NCBI GenBank assembly: GCA_031288615.1
Contig: JAITRC010000006.1
Location: forward strand, 34,745-98,744
Length of the DNA stretch: 64,000 nt
From: Tannerellaceae bacterium
GTDB lineage: Bacteria; Bacteroidota; Bacteroidia; Bacteroidales; Tannerellaceae
Reading direction: 5' to 3'
Under the pieces are notes generated by a model that made no database searches, was not told the origin of the DNA, and worked only from the letters and a program-made list of their open reading frames with translations. A program made the translations under genes and the position numbers. Position 1 is the first letter of the stretch, and each line of letters starts with the position of its first letter. Below, in pieces: positions 34,359 to 44,518 of the stretch.

Positions 34359-36770
34359 ATGGAGAGAAGATTTATTGCGCTGGTTGTATTGTGCTTGACA
34401 ATCGGAGGCGGTGTTTATACATACGCGGATAATAGTATAGGGACGTATGTAAAAAACAAAACCTACCTCCTGAAGGGGGCTATATCGGAGGCAGATGTTT
34501 ATCTTTTTGTGGATGGCGGATGCTTAGTGGCTGGACGCCCTCAAAACTTTGCCGAGTGGCAAACGGCTTCGTGGGAGATTGAAGGGACGGATAATGGGTA
34601 TGTCTCTTCTATGGCCTTCAAGTTTCGAAATACGTATACAGGGGATGTGATTGCTTTCTCCCGTTTGGAGGATAATACGCTTGGAGGTGCGGAAGATGTT
34701 TTCTGGATGCCTTCGTCCAAAAGTCACGGCTTCACGGAAGAGAATAGTTTTTTTTTCGCCCCTTATGGGAGTCGTGACGAGATTCTCGTGCTCCGTCCGG
34801 TCATGAAGGTGGGGGCAAAAACAATTACTTATGATTTAATTCCCTCAATTTACGATAATCTTGCTACTGCTACTGCCGATTTTCGGAAAGGGGCGGAATT
34901 ATTTGGGTGGAGTATTGTTTCGCCTGACAGTGAAGAGCAGACTGTTTTGCTCTCCGCGAATGACCTTAACACGCTTCTCAACACTACGGGGGATTACTAC
35001 AACCGGAAGTTCCATGCAATAGAAGCCGGTACTTTTCAAATAAAAATAGAGAAGGGCGGAGTTCCTGTTTCTTCGCCCCTTTTCATGTCCTTGCAAGCGC
35101 GTAGCCCCGAATCCGGCACTTATGCCGACGAACAAGGAAAGGAAGTGTTGCTGTATTTACCGGAATTGAAAGCCTATCTTGTGGAAGAAAATGGTGTGTT
35201 TGCCACCCGTAAGATACTTGACAAACCTTCCAAGTACGCATTTCTGTTTACCTACAATTTAGGTAGCGGCCTTGTTGAAATACTCTCCATGAGAACAGGT
35301 AATTACCTGAATGCGAGTGGCGAGGGAGCGAATTTGCACTTCGGTTTCGGGCAACGCCCCGATGCATCCCACCTTGCTGTTCGCGTAAGTAGCGGTGCGC
35401 GTGAAGAGTACTCCGTCCGAATGCCGGAAGAAGGAATATTCTTGTTGAAAGTAGACGGAGTGAATGCAGTTAACGGTGACGCTACTATTTTTGATCGCAA
35501 GGGAAAGTACGTGCAACTGCTTCCTGATGGGACGCCGGATTGGGTTGATTATTCACAGGAGTTGCAATTTCTACCCTCTGCCCATTGGGCGCTCCAAAAA
35601 GACGGAGAAAAGTGGTTGCGTATCTCTAATCGTTCCTTTGCAGGTCAGCCTGCTTCTCCCCATTTTCCGGAAAAGGGTATACCGCTTGTGCCGAAAGGAT
35701 CACTTACGGGTGGCGACTTCTTTTTCTTTGGAGGCGATGCATTGAAATGTATACCTGTCTCTAACGCTCAGTTACAGTCTCCCTCCGAAGAATATTTTGA
35801 ATTTTTCACCGCCGGTGTAAATACCGGTGCTTTTTCTTTTCAATATTTAGCGGAGAATAGTGGAGCTTATGTGTTTGACGATGGCGAGGGTCTTACTGTT
35901 GGGAGGGAAGGACGTCTCTCTTTTGTACCTGAACCGGCAGTTGTTGACACTTACGGTGACTTGGCAGGGTTTAATATCTTCCAACCCCAACGTACGGCCT
36001 ACCGTCTTTATACACTCAAGGAAGGGAAACGCCGTTACGTAGGACAAGGGCAAGATGGGCGATATATCCTTCTTGATGGTATGACAGGCAGTTCAATTTT
36101 CCTTTTCCGCCAAGTGCGTACCGTGAAGGGTGTGCCCTATTACTTAATTATGGAAACGCCCTTCTTACCGGGGTTCTGGGTGGAATTGGACGCTTCGGGG
36201 AAAATACGTAAGGAATATCCCAACGGAGTGCTCGCTGCCGGTATGGTGTCGGAAGGTAGGATGTTGTTAAGGGCAAGAAAGTCCGGTAGTGGGGCGACTA
36301 TACTTCAGCGTTATCTGGAAGAAGATTTGCTTTATCAAGGAGGCGAAGTGAATGCACTTTGGAAAACAGGGTTGGTCGCTCCAATACCGATTGGGGGGAC
36401 AGCAGCATTTTATATCGGGTTTGTACGCGGGCTGAAAGCCACTCAGGTCTGTCTGAACGGTGGTTACTCGCTGTCTAATGGGAAATTGGGGGCTGACAAT
36501 ACACTGTTTGCGATCGTCCGGTCGGAGGAAGGGCTTAGAGGTGCGGATGCGCTGGATAGGTTAGTGACCGAATCAATGACGGTAAGCGGAGCGGAAGGAG
36601 CAATTGTGATAAAAGGTGCTGCCGGAAAAGAAGTAAGGGTTACCGACCTGCAAGGCCGAATGTTGGTTCATGGAACGATATCCTCTGCAGAGACCTTCAT
36701 TGCCGTACCGCGTGGAATAGCTATTGTATCTGTGAAGGGAGAAAAGGCAACGAAGGTGTTTGTACACTGA
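34359..36770 (+). CDS. large secreted protein with DUF6383-like C-terminal domain
   Basis: An 803-residue exported protein, paralogous to the one at 23882. The frame opens at 34236, but the signal peptide (FIALVVLCLTIGGGVYTYA) begins at the ATG at 34359. Shared features are the early V/A-R-x-Y-L-L segment, the motif K-G-K-Y-V-Q-L-L-P-D-G-T followed by an AHWAL block, and the C-terminal SGAEGAIVIKGAAGKEVRV...VKGEKATKVFVH, close to the paralog's last 75 residues. Role unknown; surface display is inferred. It sits between two histidine kinase genes; its stop overlaps the second kinase start as TGATG. Confidence 0.8.
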   Translation: MERRFIALVVLCLTIGGGVYTYADNSIGTYVKNKTYLLKGAISEADVYLFVDGGCLVAGRPQNFAEWQTASWEIEGTDNGYVSSMAFKFRNTYTGDVIAFSRLEDNTLGGAEDVFWMPSSKSHGFTEENSFFFAPYGSRDEILVLRPVMKVGAKTITYDLIPSIYDNLATATADFRKGAELFGWSIVSPDSEEQTVLLSANDLNTLLNTTGDYYNRKFHAIEAGTFQIKIEKGGVPVSSPLFMSLQARSPESGTYADEQGKEVLLYLPELKAYLVEENGVFATRKILDKPSKYAFLFTYNLGSGLVEILSMRTGNYLNASGEGANLHFGFGQRPDASHLAVRVSSGAREEYSVRMPEEGIFLLKVDGVNAVNGDATIFDRKGKYVQLLPDGTPDWVDYSQELQFLPSAHWALQKDGEKWLRISNRSFAGQPASPHFPEKGIPLVPKGSLTGGDFFFFGGDALKCIPVSNAQLQSPSEEYFEFFTAGVNTGAFSFQYLAENSGAYVFDDGEGLTVGREGRLSFVPEPAVVDTYGDLAGFNIFQPQRTAYRLYTLKEGKRRYVGQGQDGRYILLDGMTGSSIFLFRQVRTVKGVPYYLIMETPFLPGFWVELDASGKIRKEYPNGVLAAGMVSEGRMLLRARKSGSGATILQRYLEEDLLYQGGEVNALWKTGLVAPIPIGGTAAFYIGFVRGLKATQVCLNGGYSLSNGKLGADNTLFAIVRSEEGLRGADALDRLVTESMTVSGAEGAIVIKGAAGKEVRVTDLQGRMLVHGTISSAETFIAVPRGIAIVSVKGEKATKVFVH

Positions 36771-37924
36771 TGGCTAACCTGTATGACGCGCGAAGGCGAT
36801 TAAAATACGCCTTTGTCTGCGTTGCAGTGTTAATTGCCGTCGGTTCGATGACAGTTACCCATGTCCTAGTCGAAGACTTGGCGCAAGAAGAGCGCAAGAA
36901 AGTAGAACTCCTTTCGGAAGCTTTGTGTATTGTGGCCGATGGCGGTGGCCATTCGGATATCTCCCTTGCCCTGCGTGTTATTGTGGAAAACACATCCATC
37001 CCGATCATCCTTTGTGACGAGGGTGGTAATATTATATCCTCGAACAATATCTACGTTCCAGCCGTCGAAGACCAAAAAGATGTTGAACACCGGAGACTTC
37101 AAAAACTACGGCACAAGAATCCTCCGGTCATTGTTAATTTTGAAGATGGCTCCCGCCAATACCTTTATTATGACGATTCGCTTATCCTGAAGCGCCTCAA
37201 CCTTTACCCTTACATACACTTGGGCGTTGTCTCGGTGTTTATCTTCATTACCTTTCTTGCCCTCGTGGGGACAAAACGAGCGGAACAAAATAAAGTATGG
37301 GTGGGACTTTCTAAAGAAACGGCTCACCAGTTGGGTACACCCATATCCTCTCTTGGAGCTTGGGTGGAACACCTTCGGGATAAGAATGTATATCCGGATC
37401 TGCTCGACGAGATGGATAAAGACGTGATAAGACTGGGGATTATAGCTGAGCGTTTTTCGAAAATCGGATCCAGCCCTGTGTTACGACCGATAGATGTGCG
37501 GCAAGCTGTGCTTACGGTCATTAACTACATGAGTGCGCGTATTTCCTCCAAAATAAAAATACATACCATCCTTCCCGAAACGCCTGCTCAAGCGTTGCTC
37601 AACGATTCACTTTTTGCGTGGGTAATAGAGAATTTGATAAAAAATGCCGTAGATGCAATGGAGGGACAGGGTGAAATAACTTTGCGTGTGGAAGATGAAC
37701 GTCGGTTTATCTACATTGATATTAGCGATGGTGGTAAAGGTATTCCCCGTTCAAAATTTAAGACCGTCTTTAATCCCGGTTACACCACAAAAATAAGAGG
37801 ATGGGGCTTGGGGCTTTCCCTAGTTAAACGTATTGTTGAATCTTATCATCGTGGACGTGTTTTTGTCAAAAATTCCGAAATAGGTAAAGGGACGACGTTC
37901 CGTGTCAAACTTCGCAAACAATAG
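36770..37924 (+). CDS. sensor histidine kinase (second, unpaired)
   Basis: A 384-residue kinase with two membrane segments (about 12-32 and 150-167) around a PAS-like periplasmic part, an unusual H-box ETAHQLGTPISSLGAW (His186), and the ATPase boxes LIKNAVDAMEG (N), DISDGGKGIPRSKF (G1) and GWGLGLSLVKRIVESYH (G2). This type, with HQLGTP, is common in Bacteroidota and usually lacks an adjacent response regulator, as here. The start overlaps the DUF6383-like stop (TGATG), so its expression is coupled to that surface protein. Confidence 0.9.
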   Translation: MANLYDARRRLKYAFVCVAVLIAVGSMTVTHVLVEDLAQEERKKVELLSEALCIVADGGGHSDISLALRVIVENTSIPIILCDEGGNIISSNNIYVPAVEDQKDVEHRRLQKLRHKNPPVIVNFEDGSRQYLYYDDSLILKRLNLYPYIHLGVVSVFIFITFLALVGTKRAEQNKVWVGLSKETAHQLGTPISSLGAWVEHLRDKNVYPDLLDEMDKDVIRLGIIAERFSKIGSSPVLRPIDVRQAVLTVINYMSARISSKIKIHTILPETPAQALLNDSLFAWVIENLIKNAVDAMEGQGEITLRVEDERRFIYIDISDGGKGIPRSKFKTVFNPGYTTKIRGWGLGLSLVKRIVESYHRGRVFVKNSEIGKGTTFRVKLRKQ

Positions 37925-37929
37925 AGTGC

Positions 37930-37937
37930 TATCTTTG
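37930..37937 (+). promoter_or_regulatory. promoter -7 box for the Tat oxidoreductase
   Basis: TATCTTTG, exact TAnnTTTG match, 31 nt before the ATG at 37968. Confidence 0.55.
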
Positions 37938-37967
37938 GCTCACCATTCATTGTAATCCTGTATCATT

Positions 37968-39323
37968 ATGAAAAGACGTGACTTCCTTACAAGTACGGTC
38001 GTTGTTGGCGCCGGGCTACCTTTAGGCGTGACCCCTATTGTACTCTCGTCTTGCTCGGAGGGTAACGGGAAACAGGGTAAGGTATATACGCCGGAAGAAC
38101 TTGGGATGTACTCTTTCATTGATGTCGCCCCCGACGGTAAACCGCTTAAAGCTGCGCTTATCGGTTGCGGAGATAGAGGAACAGGAGCCGCCATCCAATT
38201 TCTGAAAGCTGCTCCCAATGTTTCTATCGTTGCACTAGCCGATGTGTTTGCCGACCGTCAGGATGCCTGCCGTAAACAGCTCAGTCGGGAATGCAGTAAT
38301 GAAATAGACGACGCGAATTGTTTCTTGGGCTTTGATGCATATGAACATATCTTGGCTATCCCTGATGTGGACGTCGTTCTACTTTGTACCCCCACCCATT
38401 TTCGTCCCGTGCAATTCAAGGCCGCTATTGAGGCAGGGAAACATGTTTTCATGGAAAAGCCTTGTGCGATTGATCCGACGGGTATCCGTATGGTGATTTC
38501 CGCCGCACGGCTGGCTTCAAGTAAAGGCTTGACGGTTGTTACAGGAAACCAACGCCGTCACCGTCGTGATTATTGGGAAGCCTTCTTGCAGGTAAAGAAT
38601 GGACTTATCGGGGATACTATCTCCGCCACTGCCCATTGGAATCAGGGTGCGTTTTGGGATAAACGCAAGCGTTCGGGGTGGAGTGATATGGAGTATTGTA
38701 TCCGCAATTGGTTCAATATCAAATGGCTCAGTGGAGATCATCTGCTTGATCAAGCCATTCACAACATTGACGTAGCCACATGGTTTATGGGGCAACATCC
38801 TGTTAAAGCCGTAGGATACGGTGGCCGTGCCCGTCGTTTGTCCGGTGACACCTTCGACTTCTTCAGTATTGATTACACATACGAGAATAGTAAACGGATG
38901 TTGGCTACTGCCCGACAGATAGATGGTTGCGACGGTAATGTTTCCGAACAGATATACGGGAGTAAGGGTATTGCGCTCTTGGGAGACGAAATACGTATCG
39001 TGGATTATGCCGGTCAAGAGCTTTGGAAATACGATTACGTGGCCGCACCCGTCAAAAATCCTTACGAACAGGAACATGTTCACTTGATAGAATCCATCCG
39101 CCTCAACAAAGGTATCAATCAAGCCGAAGAACTTGCCTATTCTACTCAGATAGCCATACTCGGACGCGAAGCCGCCTATACAGGAAAAGCTATTACTTGG
39201 GATGAAATCATGGCTTCCGACCTTCATTACGGTCCCAAGACCTATCAAATGGGACGTATCCCCGAATATCAGGAAGGAGTATCCCCTATTCCTGGCCGTA
39301 CACCCGACTCCCCAATTCTTTAA
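37968..39323 (+). CDS. Tat-exported Gfo/Idh/MocA oxidoreductase
   Basis: A 451-residue oxidoreductase with a twin-arginine signal (MKRRDFLTSTVVVGAGLPLG) ending in a Cys-containing LSSC that could be a lipobox. The Rossmann core has LKAALIGCGDRGTGAAIQFL and the catalytic motif GKHVFMEKPCAIDP. Later segments include TGNQRRHRRDYWEAF and SGDHLLDQAIHNIDVATWFMG, seen in exported family members that act on sugars or glycans with a bound cofactor. The substrate is unknown. Confidence 0.87.
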   Translation: MKRRDFLTSTVVVGAGLPLGVTPIVLSSCSEGNGKQGKVYTPEELGMYSFIDVAPDGKPLKAALIGCGDRGTGAAIQFLKAAPNVSIVALADVFADRQDACRKQLSRECSNEIDDANCFLGFDAYEHILAIPDVDVVLLCTPTHFRPVQFKAAIEAGKHVFMEKPCAIDPTGIRMVISAARLASSKGLTVVTGNQRRHRRDYWEAFLQVKNGLIGDTISATAHWNQGAFWDKRKRSGWSDMEYCIRNWFNIKWLSGDHLLDQAIHNIDVATWFMGQHPVKAVGYGGRARRLSGDTFDFFSIDYTYENSKRMLATARQIDGCDGNVSEQIYGSKGIALLGDEIRIVDYAGQELWKYDYVAAPVKNPYEQEHVHLIESIRLNKGINQAEELAYSTQIAILGREAAYTGKAITWDEIMASDLHYGPKTYQMGRIPEYQEGVSPIPGRTPDSPIL

Positions 39324-39339
39324 TTTTCTTTTGCAAGGC

Positions 39340-39654
39340 ATGAGTATAGTGTACTCGACCAATCCGGAGTTTCGTTACAATCCGGAGCAGGATGAAGAGG
39401 AAACTCTTCCTAATGAAAAACAGTTGTTGCGTGTTACCTTAGATAAACGTAACAGGAAAGGGAAAACGGTAACGCTCATTACAGGTTTTCGGGGACAGCT
39501 GTACGACTTGGAAATACTTGGTAAATGGCTCAAGGGAAAGTGTGGAACAGGGGGAAGTGTCAAGGATGGAGACATACTGATACAGGGCGACATGCGTCGG
39601 AAGGTAGTAAGCCTTCTTATGGAAAGCGGCTACACTAAGAGCAAGCTATGTTGA
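39340..39654 (+). CDS. SUI1/eIF1-like translation factor (YciH family)
   Basis: A 104-residue protein with the SUI1 fold: LLRVTLDKRNRKGKTVTLITGF, LGKWLKGKCGTGGSVKDGDILIQGD and RRKVVSLLMESGY. Bacterial members bind the ribosome and may affect start-codon fidelity. The frame opens from 39202, but those residues are antisense-like to the oxidoreductase end, and the conserved protein starts at the ATG at 39340. Its last 7 nt overlap the helicase gene. Confidence 0.9.
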   Translation: MSIVYSTNPEFRYNPEQDEEETLPNEKQLLRVTLDKRNRKGKTVTLITGFRGQLYDLEILGKWLKGKCGTGGSVKDGDILIQGDMRRKVVSLLMESGYTKSKLC

Positions 39655-42600
39655 CCATCTACAAGGCTTCGGCAGGATCAGGGAAGACCCATACATTAAC
39701 CGGAGAATACCTACACCTGCTTTTTTCGCATCCCCACGCCTACCGTCGCATCTTAGCTGTCACTTTTACCAATAAGGCTACGGATGAGATGAAACGCCGT
39801 ATCATCGAAGAATTGTACCGCCTTGCTTCAGGACAGGAATCCGCTCACTTGTTTTCATTGCAGCAAGCGGAGAATCGGACGGAAGAGGCTGTCCGCCGTT
39901 GCGCTAAAGAGACATTGGAAGCTATCCTTGACGACTACTCGGCTTTTCACATCAGTACGATTGACAGTTTTTTTCAGCAAACCTTACACGCCTTTACTCG
40001 CGAGATGGGTCTGCAAGGAGGTTATCACATTGAGATGGACGCGGGCATGGTTTTGGAGGAAGCCATTGACCGCCTCCTTGCCCAACTTGATAAAACTCAG
40101 CACAAAGATCTCTTGAATTGGTTGATCTGCTTCGCCGAAAACAAGGTTGAAAGCGGTGATTCTTGGGATATCCGTAATAGCCTTGCCGCTTTGGGGAAGG
40201 ACATTTTTTCCGAAACCTTCAAATCCCTCAATGAACAGGCCTTAGCTGATTTGGCCAATAAAGATTTGTTAAATACTTGTTATAAAGAACTCCAGGCTAT
40301 CATTGCTGCCGTCGAGAGTGAAGCCCGTCACCTTGGTCAGGAAGGCTTGGATATCATGACCGACTATGATCTCACTCCTGCAGATTTCAAGGGTAGTAGT
40401 CGTTCTCCCTTCTTTTTCTTTGAGAAGCTGGCTAAAGGAGAGATGAAAGAACTTACCCCTACGTTCCGCAAGCTGGCCGACGATATTGACCAATGGTACA
40501 CCAAAACTTCTTCTCATTACGAGGCTATCTGCCATTCTTTTGAAGCGCTTAACCCTTGTGTCTGCCGAGTCATCCGTTTTTTTGATCACCTCACTGACTA
40601 CTACACTGCCCATGAGATCGTCCGTCATTTCTACGTACTGGGTATTCTTTCCGATATTTCCCGTAGTGTAGCCGACTTCCGTGAGGAAGAAAACACCCTC
40701 CTCATTGCCGATGCGACTGAACTTATCAAAAGAATTATCGACGGCTCCGACGTCCCCTTCATCTATGAGAAAACAGGTGTACGCGTTGATCACTATATGA
40801 TTGACGAGTTTCAAGATACCAGCCGTATGCAATGGTATAACTTCCGCCCACTCATCCGTGAAAGCCTTGCCGCCGGACATCACAACCTCATCGTAGGTGA
40901 TGTCAAGCAAAGTATCTACCGTTTTCGTAACTCCGACTGGCAGCTCCTCGACACCCAAGCGCGACAGGATTTCTCCATTTATCCTATACAGGAAAAAACA
41001 CTTACCCACAACTACCGTAGTGGCCCGCACATTATTGAATTCAACAACCATATTTTTACCGAAATTCCTCATCACCTGCAAGATATTTACAACCAACAAA
41101 TAGCTACCTCCTCCCTCACTCCCGAACAACAAGCCTGCTTCACCTCCCGCATGACCGATACCTATACACACACCACCCAACAAATTCCCGCATCTATGCC
41201 ACAAACCGGCGGGCACGTCCGCATCGAATTCATTCCCTCCGACGAGGAAGAATCCGACTGGAAAACCCTTGCCCTCGAACGCCTGCCCACACTCCTCCAA
41301 CAATTACAGGACAAGGGTTATAAATCCCGCGACATTGCCATTCTTGTCCGTGTCAATCGCGAAGCGTCTGCCGTTGCCAACTATCTCCTCACATTTGCCG
41401 CCCAACACCCTGATGACCCCTATTGTTACGACATCATCTCTGAGGACGCCCTACTCATCAGCGCCGCCCCCTCTGTCCGCGCTTTGGTTGCACTCTTACG
41501 GCTGGTTAATACTCCTAACCCTACCACACAAGCCTTCGTACGTTACGCACTTAGGTCTCTCAACGCACCTATTCTTCCGCTCCCCTCTCCCCTCCCTACC
41601 GATCTCTATCGCTGCATAGAGACACTTCACCACCTCTACGCTTCCTACTTTCCTGCTACCGACCAAGCTTACCTTTACAGCTTCTTTGACGCTGCCATGG
41701 ACTTCGTCCATAAAGAGGGTACTGACATCGGTCGTTTCCTTGAGTGGTGGGACGGTAGAGGGAAAAATCAAGCCATTGCTCCTCTTGACACCTATAATGC
41801 CATACGCATCCTCACCATTCACAAAGCCAAAGGACTTGGATTCAAAGCTGTTATTATCCCTTTGGCAGAATGGGAGGTCGACCATCCCCCTACACACTCC
41901 GTCACGCTTTGGTGTCAACCCCAAAATACCCCCTTCCACCCCTTGCAACTCATTCCCTTACGGTACGGCAAGGCACTTGCCCGTACTCATTTTGCCAACG
42001 ATTATTTTCGAGAAAAGCTTTTCACCTATATCGACAGTCTCAACACGCTCTATGTGGCCTGTACACGCGCCGAACATGAGCTTATCATTTTGACTCCCCG
42101 TCTCAACCCATCCACTCCTAATATCGCCGGACTTCTTAATCAAGTGCTTGACCCTGCCGACGATCTCTTCGAACTCGGAGAGTGGACAACCGCCTCCTCC
42201 GGTGAGACACATAGCGTCACTCCCGTTACTGCTCCTCTTCGTTGTGTCCCTATTGGCCGTCGTTTGCATCTCCGTACCCTGGATACCGCTTTCCTATTCA
42301 TTCTCCTTTTCTTGATAGGGTGTGGTCCTACAAAGTATATCCCTCAGGGAGAGTACCTGCTCCACAAAGTTACGCTCCATTGTGACAACTCCGACTTGAC
42401 TTCCGCCGACCTGCGCTCTTGTCTACGTCAACAACCCAACCCTAAGTTATTGGGATTCCTCCCCTGGTTTCGTTATATCGGCGAAGACCCTATCCTGCTT
42501 GACACCACTCTTACGGCACAATCCACCATAGGCCTTAAAGAGTACCTGCAAAGCAGAGGGTACTTTCATCCCCAAGTCTACAGTACACTGGATACGGCAG

Positions 42601-44444
42601 GTAAAAAAGCTCGCCTCACCTATCATATCTATCCGGGACAACCTCACCGTATCCGTCATTACCACCGCTCCCTTACAGACCCCGTTATTGACAGCATCGC
42701 AAGCTTACATACACAGGTCATCACACACGGAGAGACCTTTGACCGTGATGTACTTAATAAAGAGAGGCAAGGGATCACTACTCTCCTGCGGCAGCACGGA
42801 TACTACGCTTTCAACAGAGAGAACCTTGGCTTTTTGGTTGACAGCTCCACCACGCCACCCTACACGATTGACTTGGCATTGACACTTCGTCCGTTTCAAT
42901 TGACGCTCCCCGACGGGTCTGTTCGCGATACGACCCATCAACCGTACTTCGTCCGCTCGGTAACCTTTCCTTCTGAGGCTATTTTACGGAAATCGGTTTT
43001 TCAGCGGGCATGTTACATCCAGCCACAAAAACCTTACGACGAACAGCGTGTACAGCAAACTTACGCTGCCCTTTCGGCCTTGAAAGCCCTTAGAAGGGTA
43101 CATATCCGTTTTGACGAAACATACGGACAAGACTCGTTATTGCTGGACTGTACGATTCTGGCTACTCCGGAAGAGACGCAAGGCATCTCGCTGGAAGCGG
43201 AAGGTACTAACTCCGCAGGCGACTTGGGGGTCGCGGCGGCATTCACGTACCAGCATCGCAATCTGTTTCGAGGTTCGGAAACGTTCTCACTACGATTGCG
43301 GGGAGCCTTTGAATCATTGCTTCATGGTTCGGCTACAGCTACTTCATACCGCGAATTTACGACGCAGGCTTCGCTGATGTTCCCTCGCTTTCTTTTCCCG
43401 TTGTTTCCCGATAAACACCGAAGCCTTGCACCTGCTTCCACAGAACTACGGCTTACCTACAACACCCAGTCACGTCCCGAGTATGATCGTTCCATCGTGG
43501 CGGCAGCGTGGACGTATCTTTGGGAGCCAAGGTCGTATACAAATGGGCGCAGGGCACGGCACACGCTTCGGCTCTTAGATTTGGATTACGTTTTTCTGCC
43601 GCGTATTCGGGGAGATTTTAAAGATTCATTACCCAAATCGATGCAGCTTTACAACTACGCGGATCAGTTCATTTTGTCTACGGCGTACACTTTCTCCATC
43701 TCTACGGCTACTAAGGAAGGAGAACGATTTTTTGAGGGAACGAAATCTACGGCGGCGCGATTGGGAATAGAGGTGTCGGGTAACACATTGCGCTTGTTGT
43801 CACGGTGGTTAGGAGCACCCCGCGATGAAGAGAGGAGGTATCAGCTATCGGGAATCAATTTCTCACAATTCGTCAAGGTGGATCTTGACATATCCAGGTC
43901 ATTGATGCTGGATACGCGTAACGTACTGGCATTGCATGCTGCCGTAGGGGTGGCGGTGCCTTACGGTAACTCACTGTTAGTACCCTTCGAGCGGCGTTAC
44001 TTTGCAGGTGGTGCTAACAGCTTGCGTGGATGGTCGGTGCGGGAATTGGGACCCGGGAGCATGAATATGGACATTATCTCCCGAAATACACGTTTTGCGT
44101 TGCAAACAGGTGACTTACAGTTGGAAATGAACATTGAGTACCGCACACGGTTATTACAACGACTTGAGTTGGCCGCATTCATAGACGCAGGTAATGTGTG
44201 GACGATCCGATCGTATGAAGACCAGATAGGAGGTAATTTCGATTTTTCCCGTTTCTACAAGGAGATAGCAGCCTCTTACGGGCTGGGCGTGCGATTCGAC
44301 TTCAATTACTTCCTTTTGCGTGTGGACGCGGGAATGAAAGCATACGATCCGCAACAAACTTCGACTAAACTTCGTCGCGCTATCCTGAATCCAAATTTAG
44401 GGAAAAACTTTGCCTTGCACTTAGCCATCGGATATCCTTTCTAA
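39648..44444 (+). CDS. AddA/UvrD-like helicase fused to TamL-like outer-membrane lipoprotein
   Basis: One 1598-codon frame. Residues 1 to about 860 are a superfamily 1 helicase with Walker A (ASAGSGKTHTL), DEFQDTSRMQW, GDVKQSIYRFR, LTHNYRS, TIHKAKGLGFKAV and LYVACTRAEHEL. It ends soon after motif VI and so lacks the ~200-residue C-terminal nuclease-like region of Bacteroidota homologs; no AddB-like gene follows. From residue 873 the frame becomes a TamL-type BamA-superfamily lipoprotein: signal peptide with lipobox LIGC (Cys892), TKYIPQGEYLL, POTRA-like segments, and a C-terminal barrel ending in GYPF. No stop separates them. The lipobox can only work if translation restarts (TTG at 42264) or the chain is cut. 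Confidence 0.85.
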   Translation: MLTIYKASAGSGKTHTLTGEYLHLLFSHPHAYRRILAVTFTNKATDEMKRRIIEELYRLASGQESAHLFSLQQAENRTEEAVRRCAKETLEAILDDYSAFHISTIDSFFQQTLHAFTREMGLQGGYHIEMDAGMVLEEAIDRLLAQLDKTQHKDLLNWLICFAENKVESGDSWDIRNSLAALGKDIFSETFKSLNEQALADLANKDLLNTCYKELQAIIAAVESEARHLGQEGLDIMTDYDLTPADFKGSSRSPFFFFEKLAKGEMKELTPTFRKLADDIDQWYTKTSSHYEAICHSFEALNPCVCRVIRFFDHLTDYYTAHEIVRHFYVLGILSDISRSVADFREEENTLLIADATELIKRIIDGSDVPFIYEKTGVRVDHYMIDEFQDTSRMQWYNFRPLIRESLAAGHHNLIVGDVKQSIYRFRNSDWQLLDTQARQDFSIYPIQEKTLTHNYRSGPHIIEFNNHIFTEIPHHLQDIYNQQIATSSLTPEQQACFTSRMTDTYTHTTQQIPASMPQTGGHVRIEFIPSDEEESDWKTLALERLPTLLQQLQDKGYKSRDIAILVRVNREASAVANYLLTFAAQHPDDPYCYDIISEDALLISAAPSVRALVALLRLVNTPNPTTQAFVRYALRSLNAPILPLPSPLPTDLYRCIETLHHLYASYFPATDQAYLYSFFDAAMDFVHKEGTDIGRFLEWWDGRGKNQAIAPLDTYNAIRILTIHKAKGLGFKAVIIPLAEWEVDHPPTHSVTLWCQPQNTPFHPLQLIPLRYGKALARTHFANDYFREKLFTYIDSLNTLYVACTRAEHELIILTPRLNPSTPNIAGLLNQVLDPADDLFELGEWTTASSGETHSVTPVTAPLRCVPIGRRLHLRTLDTAFLFILLFLIGCGPTKYIPQGEYLLHKVTLHCDNSDLTSADLRSCLRQQPNPKLLGFLPWFRYIGEDPILLDTTLTAQSTIGLKEYLQSRGYFHPQVYSTLDTAGKKARLTYHIYPGQPHRIRHYHRSLTDPVIDSIASLHTQVITHGETFDRDVLNKERQGITTLLRQHGYYAFNRENLGFLVDSSTTPPYTIDLALTLRPFQLTLPDGSVRDTTHQPYFVRSVTFPSEAILRKSVFQRACYIQPQKPYDEQRVQQTYAALSALKALRRVHIRFDETYGQDSLLLDCTILATPEETQGISLEAEGTNSAGDLGVAAAFTYQHRNLFRGSETFSLRLRGAFESLLHGSATATSYREFTTQASLMFPRFLFPLFPDKHRSLAPASTELRLTYNTQSRPEYDRSIVAAAWTYLWEPRSYTNGRRARHTLRLLDLDYVFLPRIRGDFKDSLPKSMQLYNYADQFILSTAYTFSISTATKEGERFFEGTKSTAARLGIEVSGNTLRLLSRWLGAPRDEERRYQLSGINFSQFVKVDLDISRSLMLDTRNVLALHAAVGVAVPYGNSLLVPFERRYFAGGANSLRGWSVRELGPGSMNMDIISRNTRFALQTGDLQLEMNIEYRTRLLQRLELAAFIDAGNVWTIRSYEDQIGGNFDFSRFYKEIAASYGLGVRFDFNYFLLRVDAGMKAYDPQQTSTKLRRAILNPNLGKNFALHLAIGYPF
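42264..42323 (+). other. internal lipoprotein signal and candidate TTG restart (TamL half)
   Basis: From the TTG at 42264 the codons give M-H-L-R then a hydrophobic stretch (AFLFILLFLIG) and a Cys codon at 42321, a textbook lipoprotein signal with lipobox LIGC. What follows (GPTKYIPQGEYLLHKV) is the usual N-terminus of mature TamL. It is in frame with the helicase upstream. Confidence 0.7.
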
Positions 44445-44518
44445 GTAGTATACAATGTATATCTTTATCGTTTGCCTTTGAAACGAAAGGAGAATCATCA
44501 ATTACGACAAAAGATAGT

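Noticed and set aside
40269..41303. 344-codon minus-strand ORF inside the helicase
   Set aside because: It is antisense to conserved helicase motifs and shows no domain, promoter or start context.
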